A stretch of 64,000 nt of DNA from Skeletonema tropicum (GCA_037178625.1 CM074138.1:2480001-2544000); one strand, 5' to 3'; shown: positions 45,335-57,579, numbered from the stretch's first letter. Numbers and translations are program-made. The notes: a model not told the origin generated them from the letters alone.

Positions 45335-46601
45335 AGATGGACCAAAGAAACGATCAGCATACATCCCAAGTCTGAAGGGAAAGACGTATAAAACATGTGA
45401 TGATGGAGCCCCCGCTGCTGCCCCTCCTGTTGCTGCTGCGAAACCTACTCCTCGGCGTGCCCCCAAGAAAGCGCCTACAGTTGAGTTGGTTCAAATTGAT
45501 AAGTGCATTAAAAATAATATGGTCTCGAGAATAGAGACGGCGGGATTTGTCGAGATGACACAAGTTTTACCTTCGCAGTTTATTGACTCGCTTCTCAGTG
45601 AGGCAGAAAAGAAATTAAGCAATCTCAACACTCGACAGAAGAAAGCAGCTGATGGTTTTATCAAAATTAGCAACGCTCTTCAGGCGATAGTATCAAAAGA
45701 TCTTGCGGAAAAAGTGTCGTTAGCATTAATGGGGAGCGACAAGATCCATGATTCAATGAAGCACGTATTTGGTAAAGGAAGGGAGTCATCGTATGAAGGA
45801 TTTGTGGTGGAAACTCTTAAACTACTAGCAACACCGCCTGGTAGTCCTCCACAGTTACCGCATGCAGATGATCATTGTACCAGCTGTTTGTTTGGTATTA
45901 TTCACTTGAAAGATGATCAGTTACGGACACGTATTGCAAAGTACAAGAACAAAAAGGATTACCCAACTGGGATAACTTCGACATGCGATAATTGTCAGCG
46001 TGATGAGCAGTTGCCAGATGAAGATTATAAGCGAGGGGTGCACCTAACTACAGAGAAATGGTATTGTGGTCATTGCAACAAACCTGCTAGGGAATATGAT
46101 TTTGAGAAAAAGCTTACCCTCGCCTTTGGCGAACTGCTGGATAATCCTGACATTGCCGATGCACATGCGGGAGAAATACCAAAAGCGAATGATGGTATTT
46201 TAGCACTACCCACATTGATTCATTCCGGTCCAGGTAACCCGTCGTCGTCAACAGAACATAGAATAGTTCTCTTCTTTACTGTGCGTCCGATATACAAGAA
46301 TGCAAAGCCATCGACTGCCAGTGTGGAGAAGCAACACAAGTACAGAGAAGACCTGCAGATCCATGCGCCGTGCATACTTTATCATCAGTTCCAGAAAACT
46401 TTACGCCTTTACGAAGATGCTGGATGTAACCTGCGCAATTACAGTAGTTTCATTGTTGGGGCGAATGCTGCCGATCTAACTAGGTTGAAAAGTGATCTGG
46501 CAAGGGCGAGAAGTACGATTGCCAATCAAGAGAAGAAGATTAAGAAGCTGATGCTTCGTCTTGGTGAAGGCGAAGTAGATAATACATCCTCCAACGCATG
46601 A
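45294..46601 (+). CDS. Putative 2-oxoglutarate/Fe(II)-oxygenase-like protein with zinc ribbon
   Basis: A 435-residue single-exon protein of unrecognised family. The N-terminus is basic and Ala/Pro-rich (residues 1-65). A helical region follows, with FVEMTQVLPSQFIDSLL. Near residue 193 QLPHADDHCTSCLFGIIHL has the H-x-D and strand pattern of the iron-binding site of 2OG/Fe(II) oxygenases. Near 325 HRIVLFFTVRP resembles the distal strand that carries the 2OG-binding Arg. Between them C-D-N-C and C-G-H-C pairs (about 229 and 262) form a likely zinc ribbon. The C-terminus is a coiled coil (LKSDLARARSTIANQEKKIKKL). Function is inferred from pattern only. Whether translation starts at 45294 or at the Met at 45306 is open. 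Confidence 0.6.
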   Translation: MSLRMALKRSLEGEDGPKKRSAYIPSLKGKTYKTCDDGAPAAAPPVAAAKPTPRRAPKKAPTVELVQIDKCIKNNMVSRIETAGFVEMTQVLPSQFIDSLLSEAEKKLSNLNTRQKKAADGFIKISNALQAIVSKDLAEKVSLALMGSDKIHDSMKHVFGKGRESSYEGFVVETLKLLATPPGSPPQLPHADDHCTSCLFGIIHLKDDQLRTRIAKYKNKKDYPTGITSTCDNCQRDEQLPDEDYKRGVHLTTEKWYCGHCNKPAREYDFEKKLTLAFGELLDNPDIADAHAGEIPKANDGILALPTLIHSGPGNPSSSTEHRIVLFFTVRPIYKNAKPSTASVEKQHKYREDLQIHAPCILYHQFQKTLRLYEDAGCNLRNYSSFIVGANAADLTRLKSDLARARSTIANQEKKIKKLMLRLGEGEVDNTSSNA

Positions 46602-46739
46602 TAACAATGGACTGTATTATCAATACTGCAATTCTCTTTGAGAAAGATATGCTAATACCAAATAATATGTACTATTTACTATGAGATAGATTGTTGATCA
46701 ATTCTCTGTGTTTGTGGTTATTAACACAAATAAACCATA

Positions 46740-47669
46740 TTAACAACTTGGCAGTCTAAGAAATGGCAAAACATTCTTAATCACAATACTAATACTCGCA
46801 CCGGATGCAATGCGACGCTTTTTCCTTGCGCCTTTGCTGCCTTCCTTGCCCTGGCCTAACGGCTCTATCGTATCTTCATCTACATCTAAATCTAATTTGG
46901 CCTTCCAAACAGCAAGTTCTAGTGATGTAGCAGCCTCCTTCAATAATTGATTGTGTGCAACTTTGTAGTACTCGATTCTGTCGATAACTGATTGAATCCA
47001 TTGTTGTATTGTTGTTGTCTTCTCTCGAGAATGAGTGTGGGGGAGAATCTTATTGATCCTATCAATTTCTTCCTTCATGCTATTCCTCCAGCCCTCAAGA
47101 TGTAAATAGGATACTGTCTTGTGAATCCCCCCAACAAGGTAGACGGTTCCGAGAGACCGACAAAAAGAGAAGGGATCACCCTCAATCATGTCGCTTTTCA
47201 ATGGAATGGTGATTTGTGACAGGCGAATGCATTTATGGAATGCTCCGTTTTCAATTCTTTCCAGCTCAACACCGAACACTATGTCAACCAAGGATGAGCA
47301 TTCATGAAATGCCCTCCATTCAATAGTCCTTACTGATGACATTTTAAGGCATTGCAGAGCGCAACAGCGAGTGAAAGCCATTTGCCGTATTATATCTAGC
47401 TTGTTGCCAAATTCCACGTAGTCTAGATGAATACAGCCATCAAATGAATTATTTTTGACCTCCCTCACGCCCGGCATAATAATCCATCTCAGATTTTTAT
47501 TACGTGAGAAACATCTCCCTCCTAGAGTTAATATCCCATTATGGAGCTCGACATCGTTGAGATAGGGACAATCCATGAAGGCTTCATCCGGAAGGGAAGA
47601 CAGAGATTCGTGTGCTCACGCATGTTCGATGTCTGGGGGGGCTCTTCCTCCCTCGTAGATAAACATCAT
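46740..47669 (-). CDS. BspA-type leucine-rich-repeat protein with an early in-frame TGA
   Basis: The uninterrupted frame from the Met at 47576 gives 278 residues. It has five or six BspA-type (LRR_5) repeats such as NSFDGCIHLDYVEFGNKLDI and GAFHKCIRLSQITIPL. The family C-terminus follows: a VGGIHKTVSYLHLEGWR block, IQQWIQSVIDRIEYYK, and a basic region ending VIKNVLPFLRL. The same frame continues upstream through SLPDEAF to a TGA (47616-47618) and beyond it to MMFIYEGGRAPPDIEHA, which looks like the normal start of this family, at 47669. The TGA is probably a CGA-to-TGA change (ancestral Arg). The gene may therefore be newly inactivated or start internally at 47576. Such proteins are numerous in diatoms; the ligand is unknown. 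Confidence 0.75.
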
Positions 47670-48140
47670 CTGTTACTCTGGATGTTGCAGTACGATTTTA
47701 TCTTCTCATTAGCAATAAGTCGTACTGATGAGCGACAATATGAACAAATCATCACCACTACACGCACTGTACTCTCTCTCTAGAGAGAGAGAGATAATAA
47801 TATGATATATCTAATGAAAAATACACTTGTTGTATTGTGGCCGGTGGCCGGCATCTCGGCATGGTCATTGCTGCCTCAATGATATGTTTCTCACATTTCA
47901 GAAGGATAAAACCGATACGACGACAAGCGGTACTGCGTACGAGAGTGAAGAATCAGTATCAACCGTATGTACTTACATATTAGTACGTTTTCTCCCGATA
48001 CGTACGTACACAACCTTACCATATCTACATACCATCTCTTACCAGCATGACGCGGAGTCCCCATGTACTTATCTTCTCTGCAGCTATGGTCCTGAGGGAG
48101 GAAGGAAGGGACTAACAATCAATAGAGAAGACAGACAAAG
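47670..48140. other. Divergent intergenic region
   Basis: Between the LRR gene (minus) and helicase copy B (plus). It holds a (CT)n(AG)n palindrome at about 47774-47793 (CTCTCTCTAGAGAGAGAGAG), able to form a perfect hairpin or H-DNA. A plus-strand frame at 47827-48363 overlaps the helicase start and is not supported. Confidence 0.5.
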
Positions 48141-51100
48141 ATGGGCAAGAAGAGCCGAAAGAAGGGAGCCAACAAATCCGTACGCAAGGGCAAATTACAG
48201 TCGCCACGTGAGCAGCAGACAGGTCAGCGAAATAGAGCAAATTCTGATGGCGATGATGGCGACAAAGCTACTCGATTTTCAAACCCAACTGAACGTGAAT
48301 ACTTTGTGGGTGATCGAGTATGGTTCATTGAAGGTAGAATTACCGAGCAAGACAAACGATTGATCGATAGAGTTAGAATATTCGAGCAAGGCAATCCAAA
48401 TACTCATCGGGGCATCGTCAAAGGAACGACGGAAGGTAAACTCAGAGTGGTTTCAATGCAATCAATAATTGATGGGAATGAACTCGCCACCTTTTTTGTT
48501 GCAAAAGACAAAGTCTTTCCAGATTTTCAAGATTTTTCTCTTCGTTTTAATGTTGGAGACAACGTAGTATATCGATCTGGTTCGTGGTGTACCGCTAAAG
48601 TGTCTTATCTGTGGCCTATGCATATAATTAATCCGGCAGGTATGCATGTCGATGCTGGTACTAAATTCCCTCCCTACCAGTGTAAAGTGGATTTTTACAC
48701 GTCTGAATTGGAGCAGGTCATGGTGGTACCAGAAGATGATGATGGTTCCATTAAGGTCAGACCAACTTCCTTTCGATTCAAACTTGGGGATTCTGTGGTT
48801 GTCAATCCGCTCAAGGCAGAACAAATTGGTGGCAGATCTGCTTCGAAACTTGCAAAGTGCAAAACATGGCTGAGTGGCAAGGTCACTGCAGTAGACGTGT
48901 CCAAAGCTGAAACCAATTATGCTGTATATCAGTGTTTGGTAGCTGGGAAAGACTTTTCTTGTCGTATCTTGGATGACAACGATGAGAATATTGCGGAGGC
49001 TAATTCAGATCCGAGGGAGAGGCTGTTTGATGCCATTGAGCAGAATTGTAGCCGTAAGCATCTGAACTTCCTGTGCAGTCATTTTGATATTGATGTCTCA
49101 GTATTCAAAGATTTGGTTGTGTCGAAAGCAATTGAGTTCGCTAGCTCACAAGCACTGTCGTGGCTACAACATGACTGCGATGTCGATGTACTGTCGATGA
49201 GGGATGACTTAGGCAATAATCTCCTTCATCAGATTGCCAAGTCGGTTAATGCTACCCGATTCATCAGGGATGTAGGGAGAACTAGTTGCATTAAGGACGA
49301 GGAGTTGATGTTGGATTTGACGGGAGGATCAAACAATTTGCATCATGAACTAAACAATGGTGGGGAGTTGTGGATTCAATGCCTGATAAGAAGGGGTGAT
49401 GTGAAAGCGCTAGATGCTGCACTTTCTCCTCATACTGGTTTTGCATGGGACATTTGTCAGGTTCTTTCGGCAGATCGCAAGTTGCTGGAGAAATCTATCC
49501 ATGAGTCGGGGAACCCGATCATGCGTTGCATATTCGATTCTTTTCTATCGTTCTGTGCATTCTATAGACAGTTCGACGATCTGAGCTTTCAGCATTTTTG
49601 TACGAGTGCGGAAAAGGAAATACTTGACAGCAATTTTTGGGGCGATGATGCAAGCCAGTCGGCAAAAGCTCTAGTAAGGTTTTGCCGCGATTGGTGTCAG
49701 CACTCTAGCAAGAACGTTTACGATTTGTACCGCTCCTGTCCTACGAAGTTTGTCGTGACAGGATCCTTCCGACTTTTCAAGCTCTTTTATGAAGTGGATG
49801 AAGATGCTTTTAGAAATCAAATTCGTAACGTCAAGTCCAAGGAAGATAGGGGGGAATACATTCAGACTGAGCTTTATGAGCTCAACAAAGAGAATGACAA
49901 GGAATGTGATATTGAGGTTGATATCTACGACGCATGTATAGTCGGAGGCAAAGGGACCCAACTCAGGGAATATAACAAATTCAATGTGCAATATTATCAA
50001 CGGGTTATTGCAGACCACGCAACAGAGTGCCTTCCTGACGAATGCTCTTCCTTACATCAGCATCTGAAGGAATTTTGTGAAGACAAAAAGGACAAGGAAA
50101 GTTACTCGATGTGGCTCAAGAGAATAGCTCTTCTCGAAGACGACGACAGTGTTGAGGGGAGACGACAAATATTGGACTACCTAGTCGACAAACATCCGAA
50201 TGTTCAGCTTGACATTCTGCAACCCCTCAGACATCGCCAATGCTGGGCACTGCGCTTCATGGTTGATAAAGGCTTACAAGTGGACAGTCTGGCCAGGAGC
50301 AACCTCCATCTGATCAAGGCTACTCCGAATCTGTTATTCTTACATGACAGTCGCTTAGGAAATATGACAATAAAATGCTGTCTGTGTTTCGCAGCGGTCC
50401 AATACGATGATCTGCAGTCCCTTATGTTTCTGTGTGAGTCTTACGGTACTCCTGTTGAGTTGGTTGGGGGCTGGAATTTACTTCACTTCGCTGCATACAT
50501 GGGTAGGATAGAAATCATTGCTTGGCTATCTTCCCAGCCAGTTTGGGACGCGCTAGTTGCTCAAGTATGTATCCGAGAGGCGTTCGAGAACGCATTTGCT
50601 GTACATATAGCTGCAAGTGAAGGTCATTTGCAAGCTTGTGATTTGATGATTAACTTGGGAGTACCACTTGAGGACAGTACGGGATGTTTCCCCGAGGACT
50701 ATGCAAAGGCTTCACCTCATGAGTATGTGCTAGATTGGGCTGAAAAGAGAGAGAGACCAAAAACCCTGGAGGCGGATGTCAAGAAACTCCTTGCACTTGT
50801 GATAGATCATGCAAGCGATGTGGAAAAAATCAAGCATTTCATCGAGCATTCAACGTGTCTTGATGTCGATACATGGATTGCATGTGATTGTAACCATTTC
50901 GACAGTAAAGATTTGATGGGACTTTCATTTGGAGATGTGTTGCGTCAATGCTGCAAGAGTTTGAACGTGGAGTGTGTATCATGGATTTGTTTGCGGCTTC
51001 ATTATTATTCTGAGTCTTCATGTCATTATTCTTATGGCCAATTTTGGATTAGTCAAAGAGTAAAGCAGTTGAAGAGGGATATTTCATACAGGAAAAACTA

Positions 51101-54100
51101 CGAAGAGTCATTCCGTGAGGGAAAGATTAGTGCCGAGTTTTATGATAAACGCACCAAAGATTTGCCAAGTGCTCGTGAACTGGAAGAGCAGCTAAAGCAG
51201 GAGCAGGAGTACGAAGGGAAGGAGACTTTGACACAGAACGATCTTGTCGACTTTGCCACAAAACATCAGTATGACTTTTTATCTAATGCACTGCCAAAGA
51301 AGTGGTTCAAGGAATTGTCTTGCACTGAACCTTTGGCCAAAACTATCCTCACCTCAGCATTGGATGAAGATGAACGTCTCGAGATTGTTAGAGGAAGAAT
51401 TCTTCGTTACAATGCATTGTTAGAGGTGGCGAAGATAAGCCGCGAGAAAATGAGAGAGGTCCTTGGTCAAGGGGGACGTGTGGAGGAACTGGAAGAGTTG
51501 ATCAGCATCCAGTCAGCTGCAAAGGAGGCTTTGATTCGGGAGGGCTTTGACACATCAACAGGTAACTATGATCCTTGGTCTATGGAAAGATATGACAACA
51601 CAATTGTTGAATCATTGGACATGGATACGTTTTTGTTTTCAGTGAAGTACGGTGAAGGCCACCCGTTGAGGAAATTGATGCTTTCGAGAGATATGCATCT
51701 CTCGCTCATTCACATCGTTTTGGCAACAGAGGGCTATTCAGAATTGATGAGCTTTTGCTTGTCCAATTTCAGTGGATGGACAGTATGCATGGAACTTGAA
51801 GTGGTTAGAATTTCCACCTATTTTGGCCATACAACTATTGCCGAGATGTTTCTGAGTGAGGCTCCCAAGAGTCTACTCTCAAGCGCCTATGACCGACAAT
51901 GTGAAGCAATGCTTGGTGCTGGCGAGGCCCTTCGTTACCCTGATTTGGAAGCTTTGGTGGAGAGATTCGGTGCTCCTTCAGATCCAATTAATGATCTTGA
52001 ATATGAAGAGGAGAGCGAACGCGAAGAGGAAGATAGCCTAGTTGTCACGGTTCTCAATGGTTACGTGAGACAGACATTCGATAACGATGATGACGACAAC
52101 AGATCAACTCTCAAGACATTGACCTTCATTGTGAACGATCTTGAATATTCGCTTGATGAAGCGCTTCTGGCTATGATATTGATTACAAACAAACTTCTTC
52201 ACACTTTCAGGGATCTACAGTCCATAATGGAAGTTTTTTCAAAGGTGATACAAACAATGGGATTGGAGCCAATTCATCATCGTGGGCGAGTGCGACAGCT
52301 CTGCAAAGCTATCGTCTCACAAACTTTTGCTTTACTGCTGATCCAGCTCCAGAACGGAGGGGAAAACAAAACAAAAGAAGAATCAATGATGATTTTGCTG
52401 TGGCTGGGTAGAATGGTTGATTCAGGCATTGATATTCAACAATTGATGAAGGATTCCGTATTTGATAACCTCATGTTTCATCCTCTTGGAAAAGCCTTCT
52501 ATAATCTGTATTTCACATCTGGATTACGTGCTTTGGAGAAAAAGCAACAGAAGGAGTGGTCCAACTTTGCCATTGTAAAGAATGGGGGTACCCTTCATGA
52601 TGTCCAGGAGGCTGTCGACCGTGGTGATTTGAAAGTGCACTCAAGAGATCAAGGTGGACTTTTGCTCACTCATCTGAGCGCGGCATACGACCGAGTGGAT
52701 TTACTTGAGTGGCTTGTCAATACGAAAGACATGCAGCTAGATTCAAAAGACGCCGACGGGAGAACTGTGCTAGATATAGCAAAAGCTTCGAAAGCATTGC
52801 GTGCAATGAAGTGGATTACAGAGCGGAATGCGAGGAGTACAATCGCATCATTTCTGCGACGCAATTATCATCGTGCTTTGCAGCAGAGACGGCTGCAAAG
52901 GTCAAACAACGCAGCTACTGTCGTTCAGAAATTTGTTCGAGGATACTCAACAAGAAAGTTGTATTCGGGCGCTTTATCGGATAGGTTGGAAGAATCCAAA
53001 CGTTTTCACGTGATTTGGGGGCACTTGCTTGACGCATTACCCAATTTCTCGTCTAATTGTTGGTCATCTATACGAGAGAGACTTCTCGACATAAAAGTAG
53101 GTATTGACGACGACCTTTTCGACGAGACTGATAAAAGACTGAGGGAGGCGATTGATGGTGCTGTCGAAGATGACACAAGAGACGAAGATAACATCTTTTG
53201 CGATGAAGCTGATGACACTGTCGACTTGATAACGAAAGACCATGACGGTGCAGTTGCAATTGCGAAAGATGTGGAAAGCGTTGGCAATGAATGGCTGTCT
53301 TTCCAAATGACTTCACATGTCGTCAAATTTTTGCAGCGAGGCGACAAGAAGTACAAATCTTTCTTTGTTCGTCGCATGCAGCAGCTGGCTCGAGGGGAGC
53401 GCAGTCGAATATTACAAAAGCCCCTAAAAGGATCTCAGAGTCACATCTTTGAAACTTATCTGGAGCAAAAAAGCGGCCATCGAATCTTGTGGACTGAAGA
53501 AGAAGGAAATATTATTGTGTGGTATGTTGCAAAGCATAAACAAGTCAGTCGATTAATGCAGCTCATTGACGATTCCAAGAGTCGCAGCGCACGGCAACGC
53601 ATGCCGCAGGCTCTGGCGAATGAGTTGCAAAGCGAGTCTTTGGTGACAAACAATGAGTCGAAGAGACAAGTGCTACTTGACATTGCTGGCAATGTGCCAA
53701 TGAAAATTTATGACGTCAGCGTCAGCACAATCAGTGAGATAGCAAAGGATTCGTGGACTCCTCAGTTGCATCTGACCGAAGAGGAGCGTGATATAGTGGA
53801 AGCAGTAGGCACAGTATTAGTACTTGCTCGATCGGGAACTGGGAAGACAGTGTGCATTTGCAATCGCATCGAGTACGACCGTCAATCTAGAGCCGCCCGC
53901 GATCCAACGTTTACACAACTATTTGTTGCACGGTCAGTGAGGCTCTGTAGGTACGTAGAAGCTGCGGTAGGCGAAGATCATCGGACATCGTTTTCCACTT
54001 ATTCGAGATTGCTGAACGACATTGAGACCTCGTTGCCGGTGGGGCATCACAAAAGCTTCAATCCAAGTCACAAGATGGACTTTCGTCGCTTTAAGCAAGA

Positions 54101-55710
54101 GCTATACACCAGTAATTCGACTTCGAATGTAAGCATCAGTGCATTGATATTGTGGACAGTTATTCGGACCTTTCTCAAAGGATCAATTCAGGCCTTTCAA
54201 AGCCCGAATGGGATTCTACCGCGAGAAGAGTTTGTGGAGGTGGAGAGACTTGGCAAAAATCGATGTCGAATTCCTGTTGAGCTGCGTGATCTGGTTTATG
54301 ATGAGTTTCTTCGATATGAATCTTACCTGAAAGAGCACAAGTTGTGGGATGACTCTGATCGTGTGCGCCACTTGCTTGTTCAGATGAAGGAGTCGCAGGA
54401 AGTAGACCCAGATGCCTTTGGCCAAGTTCAAAAGAGTAAAGTCTACGTGGACGAAGTACAAGATTACACCCAGCTGGAGATGCTTGTCTTCTTTTATCTC
54501 TGTGGGCCGAATGGGCTCTTCCTCGCTGGTGACCCAGCTCAAAGTGTGGTAGAGGGGACCGAGTTCCGATTTGAGGAAGTCCGTAGTGTGGGACATTTTG
54601 TCGGGTCGGTAATGCAGAAACCAAAGACAGTGAATATCAATTTTCGATCTCACTCCGGCATACTGAATTGTGCAGGCGGAGTGCTAGATCTTATGTTCAC
54701 TCATTTCCCCAGTAGTGCCAAGCAACTGAAGAAGGATGAAGGGTTGTTTCAAGGATCCAGACCAGGCGTCTTGTTGGGCGCTAATGTCGATCAATTGAAC
54801 ATCCTCTTGAGTGACAAGCTGAAAGGGGCAGTCGTTCTCACTCATGATGAGTCTGCTAGTCACTGGAGGCGAAGACTGAATGACTACAAAGTGAGTTAAT
54901 TTTGATATGATTGTGTATTACTTCCTACGTCCTATGTCCTCTCACAAATTTGCCCCATTCTCTGTCTCTTTTCAGCGTGTGTATGGAGTCAGGGAAGCAA
55001 AGGGTCTAGAGTTCAAGACTGTCATCATACTTGACTTCTTTCAAGAGTTACCACCCTCACTGCAAAAGCCTTGGCGAGAACTTGTGTTTAATAGAGCTGG
55101 GCAAGACTTTGAATACGAGCACCCTCTCATAGGCAATGTATTGAAGCTTTTGTATACGGGTATAACACGTTGCATTGAGAAGCTATTCTTTGTCGAAACG
55201 AAGTCGACAACAGCTGGGAAGGCAACAATTAGATGGCTGACAAAAAAGGACCCTGGAGGCGAGGGAAGTTTTGCAACACTGAATAATATCGATGATGTCG
55301 AAGCGATGTCCATGACCGCCGATGAGTTTGTTGGCGAAGGGATTAACAATGCAGAATTATCACAGTTTGTCGAAGATACTGACGAGATCTTGCTGCTTTT
55401 GGAAAGGGCTGTGTGGTGTTTTGAACAGGCCGATAATACCAATCTTGCAGCAAAGGCGAGAATGCAGCACAGCAGTGTCCTGTTTCGACGAGAGCTGCAG
55501 ACATTACGTGAACAAGACGGCGCACAGAATTGCGGTGTCATCGAGATGAAAGCTGCAAACATGATGGAATCACTAAGCAGAGAGGGACTTTTCTTTGAAG
55601 TGTTGAATACTTTTTATGCAGTCAGACCTTATTTGTCTGCATATGCAGGCGAACAATTGGAAAGAGAATTCATATCTGAGATTATGCTTGCAGAAGCTGA
55701 GGACAGATGA
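48141..55710 (+). CDS. TRANK1-like giant ankyrin-helicase protein, copy B
   Basis: Two exons, 48141-54890 and 54976-55710, with an 85-base intron at the same place as in copy A; 2494 residues. Architecture matches copy A: basic start MGKKSRKKGANK, SH3-like modules (YFVGDRVWF, RFNVGDNVV, RFKLGDSVV), ankyrin-type repeats, IQ-like motif (about 1588), Walker A LARSGTGKT (about 1896), Walker B VYVDEVQD (about 2100), NFRSHSG, GLEFKTV and YTGITRC. The last 900 residues are nearly identical to copy A, while the first 260 differ strongly and carry a 14-residue insertion (QDKRLIDRVRIFEQ). Both copies keep open frames over 7 kb, so both are probably functional. Upstream sequences of the two copies are unrelated. 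Confidence 0.88.
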
Positions 55711-55835
55711 TAATGTCTGATTTCAACTGTCTATTAAGTATCGTAAGTATAAACCTCAAGGTAAATCCCTCACTGCAGATTTCTTCCCCCACAACGCCCA
55801 AAACTGAAAAGCGAGTAGCATGTGAAAGATGACAC

Positions 55836-56016
55836 TCTTCAAAATACGTCGGTGTCTCTTTTTCAATAAAAAAGCAGCCAAGAAATGAAGGCGCAAATAG
55901 AGGTAGACGGGAAGCAGAGTTGCATTGGCCATTATGAGAATGAGGAAGAATCTGCTATTGGTTATGCTTATACAAGAGCAGTATTCTTCAAGCACAAAAA
56001 GCAAAAGGTTAAATAG
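55836..56016 (+). pseudogene. AP2-domain relic
   Basis: SSKYVGVSFSIKKQP (from 55839) is an AP2-domain start. After a one-base shift the domain goes on with KAQIEVDGKQSCIGHYENEE and AIGYAYTRAVFFKHKK, ending at a stop at 56014-56016. It lies 126 bases after helicase copy B, in the same orientation. It differs in sequence from the relic at 30583-30940. Confidence 0.6.
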
Positions 56017-56046
56017 CCGTAATCCAGCCCAAAATGGAGGTGAAAA

Positions 56047-56244
56047 TGGGAGCAAAAATAGCACTTTTCAGCACATTAGTATGGAGGGTTCCAGTGGACA
56101 TAGCTCGTGCCGGCACATCAAATTTTGGCTAATACCATCGCCTAAAATGTTTGAGTTCATATTTGGCCACTACAGTGCCATAAGTGCCTTTGGTAGGGCA
56201 TGGCATTTTTGACTTCAACAAAATTGGCTGATTTTTTGCTCCCA
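56047..56244. mobile_element. 198-base inverted-repeat element (MITE-like)
   Basis: TGGGAGCAAAAAT at 56047-56059 is matched by its complement ATTTTTTGCTCCCA at 56231-56244. The word AATGGAGGTGAAAA lies just outside or at each end in direct orientation. The same end word (CCTCCAAATGGGAGCAAAAA) recurs at 57462-57481. No coding content. Confidence 0.5.
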
Positions 56245-57579
56245 AATGGAGGTGAAAAAAATGAATTGATTCCTACGTGAATATTCTACAGAGGCCCCTT
56301 CACTCTCGCCTTTTTCCCTTCCCCCTCCGCCTCCAATTCGAGCTCAAAAGGATGCTCTCCATGATGACCTCTGCTCCTACACCCCTAACGACACACACGA
56401 AACGAATACACCTATACTGTGATTAATATCCCGAAGTTAATACCATCGGCTAGATGTTCCTAACGGGGATTGCTTGATATCATCGTCTGTGAAGAGAAAT
56501 AATACGCACCATTAAGTGCATAAAATCATCATATTACAATCAATTAACCTCTACTTTGGCCATGTCAGGAATGATACACAGAATAATACCCATCCATTTC
56601 ACTCAACACATATACATGACGGTTTTGGGTAATCTTGAGCTACTTAAAATGATTAATTCCTCTCTATTTTATTGATTATGTGCCCTATTTTTGATTGTTA
56701 TGAACTCAATTCCTTAACATAGTGTTTGGGGAAGGTCTATCGCATTATAAACCAGGAATATCACACCATTTGCCACTTACTATATGGCAGGGACGAGGGG
56801 TGACGTTTGATGACTCCATTGCATCGATTGTTGCCCCACACACAGCGGCCAAGTTGGTGATCGGCATGCTCTCCATACACATGCCGCTGCGCAGCGAATA
56901 CGTGATGCTCTAAATTCTCTGTGCAATGCAGCGACCACCAAGTCACCATGACTTCGGTATAGGTATATAGTATCGGTTATTATTGCGTGGTGGCACCGTA
57001 TTTGCGTCGGTGTGAATATATGAGGCTGGTTCTGGTGATGTCGAATGTGTTGATTTTACATGTATTGTGTTCACGTCGTTATACTGCCGTATCCGTTGAT
57101 ATTCAGGCCCCGCCGACCTCAAAAATGGATTCAGCACAAAATTTTGGGGTAGAGAGCATTCATTCATGGCCAATAATGCCATGTGATGCGTCATGGTGGG
57201 GATGCTTTTTGTGTTTGTGAGATGTGTGATTTTTGATTTTTTATTCAAAATTCAAAATCGCCTCGTCAGCCGCCCGCCGCCCACCGACACCGATGCAACT
57301 GATTTGACACCCCTACTATCTCGGCGAGTGGATGGATTGTGACCAACCCAAGTTGCAGATGCACTCTAAACTAAGCAAATGGAATAATATTGGTCTTTGA
57401 ACGGAGGAGATCGGCTTAGTATTGGTGTAGTAATGGCTGCACTCCGCCGAGACGATTTTCACCTCCAAATGGGAGCAAAAAATTTTGAGGTATTGTAGAG
57501 CGCGGTGGGATGGAGGCAAAATCGATTTTTACCTCCAAATAAGCGAGGTTCCACTGGTACAAAATTCACGTAGAATCCG
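56245..57579. other. Intergenic, repeat fragments only
   Basis: No gene is supported. A lone copy of the GGGAGCAAAAA element end lies at about 57462-57486, with a second CCTCCAAATA word at 57531. The rest is AT-rich without structure that I recognise. Confidence 0.5.

Noticed and set aside
47827..48363. 178-codon plus-strand frame overlapping the start of helicase copy B
   Set aside because: It runs out of frame into the helicase N-terminus, which has clear domains. The 5' half is repeat-like upstream DNA.
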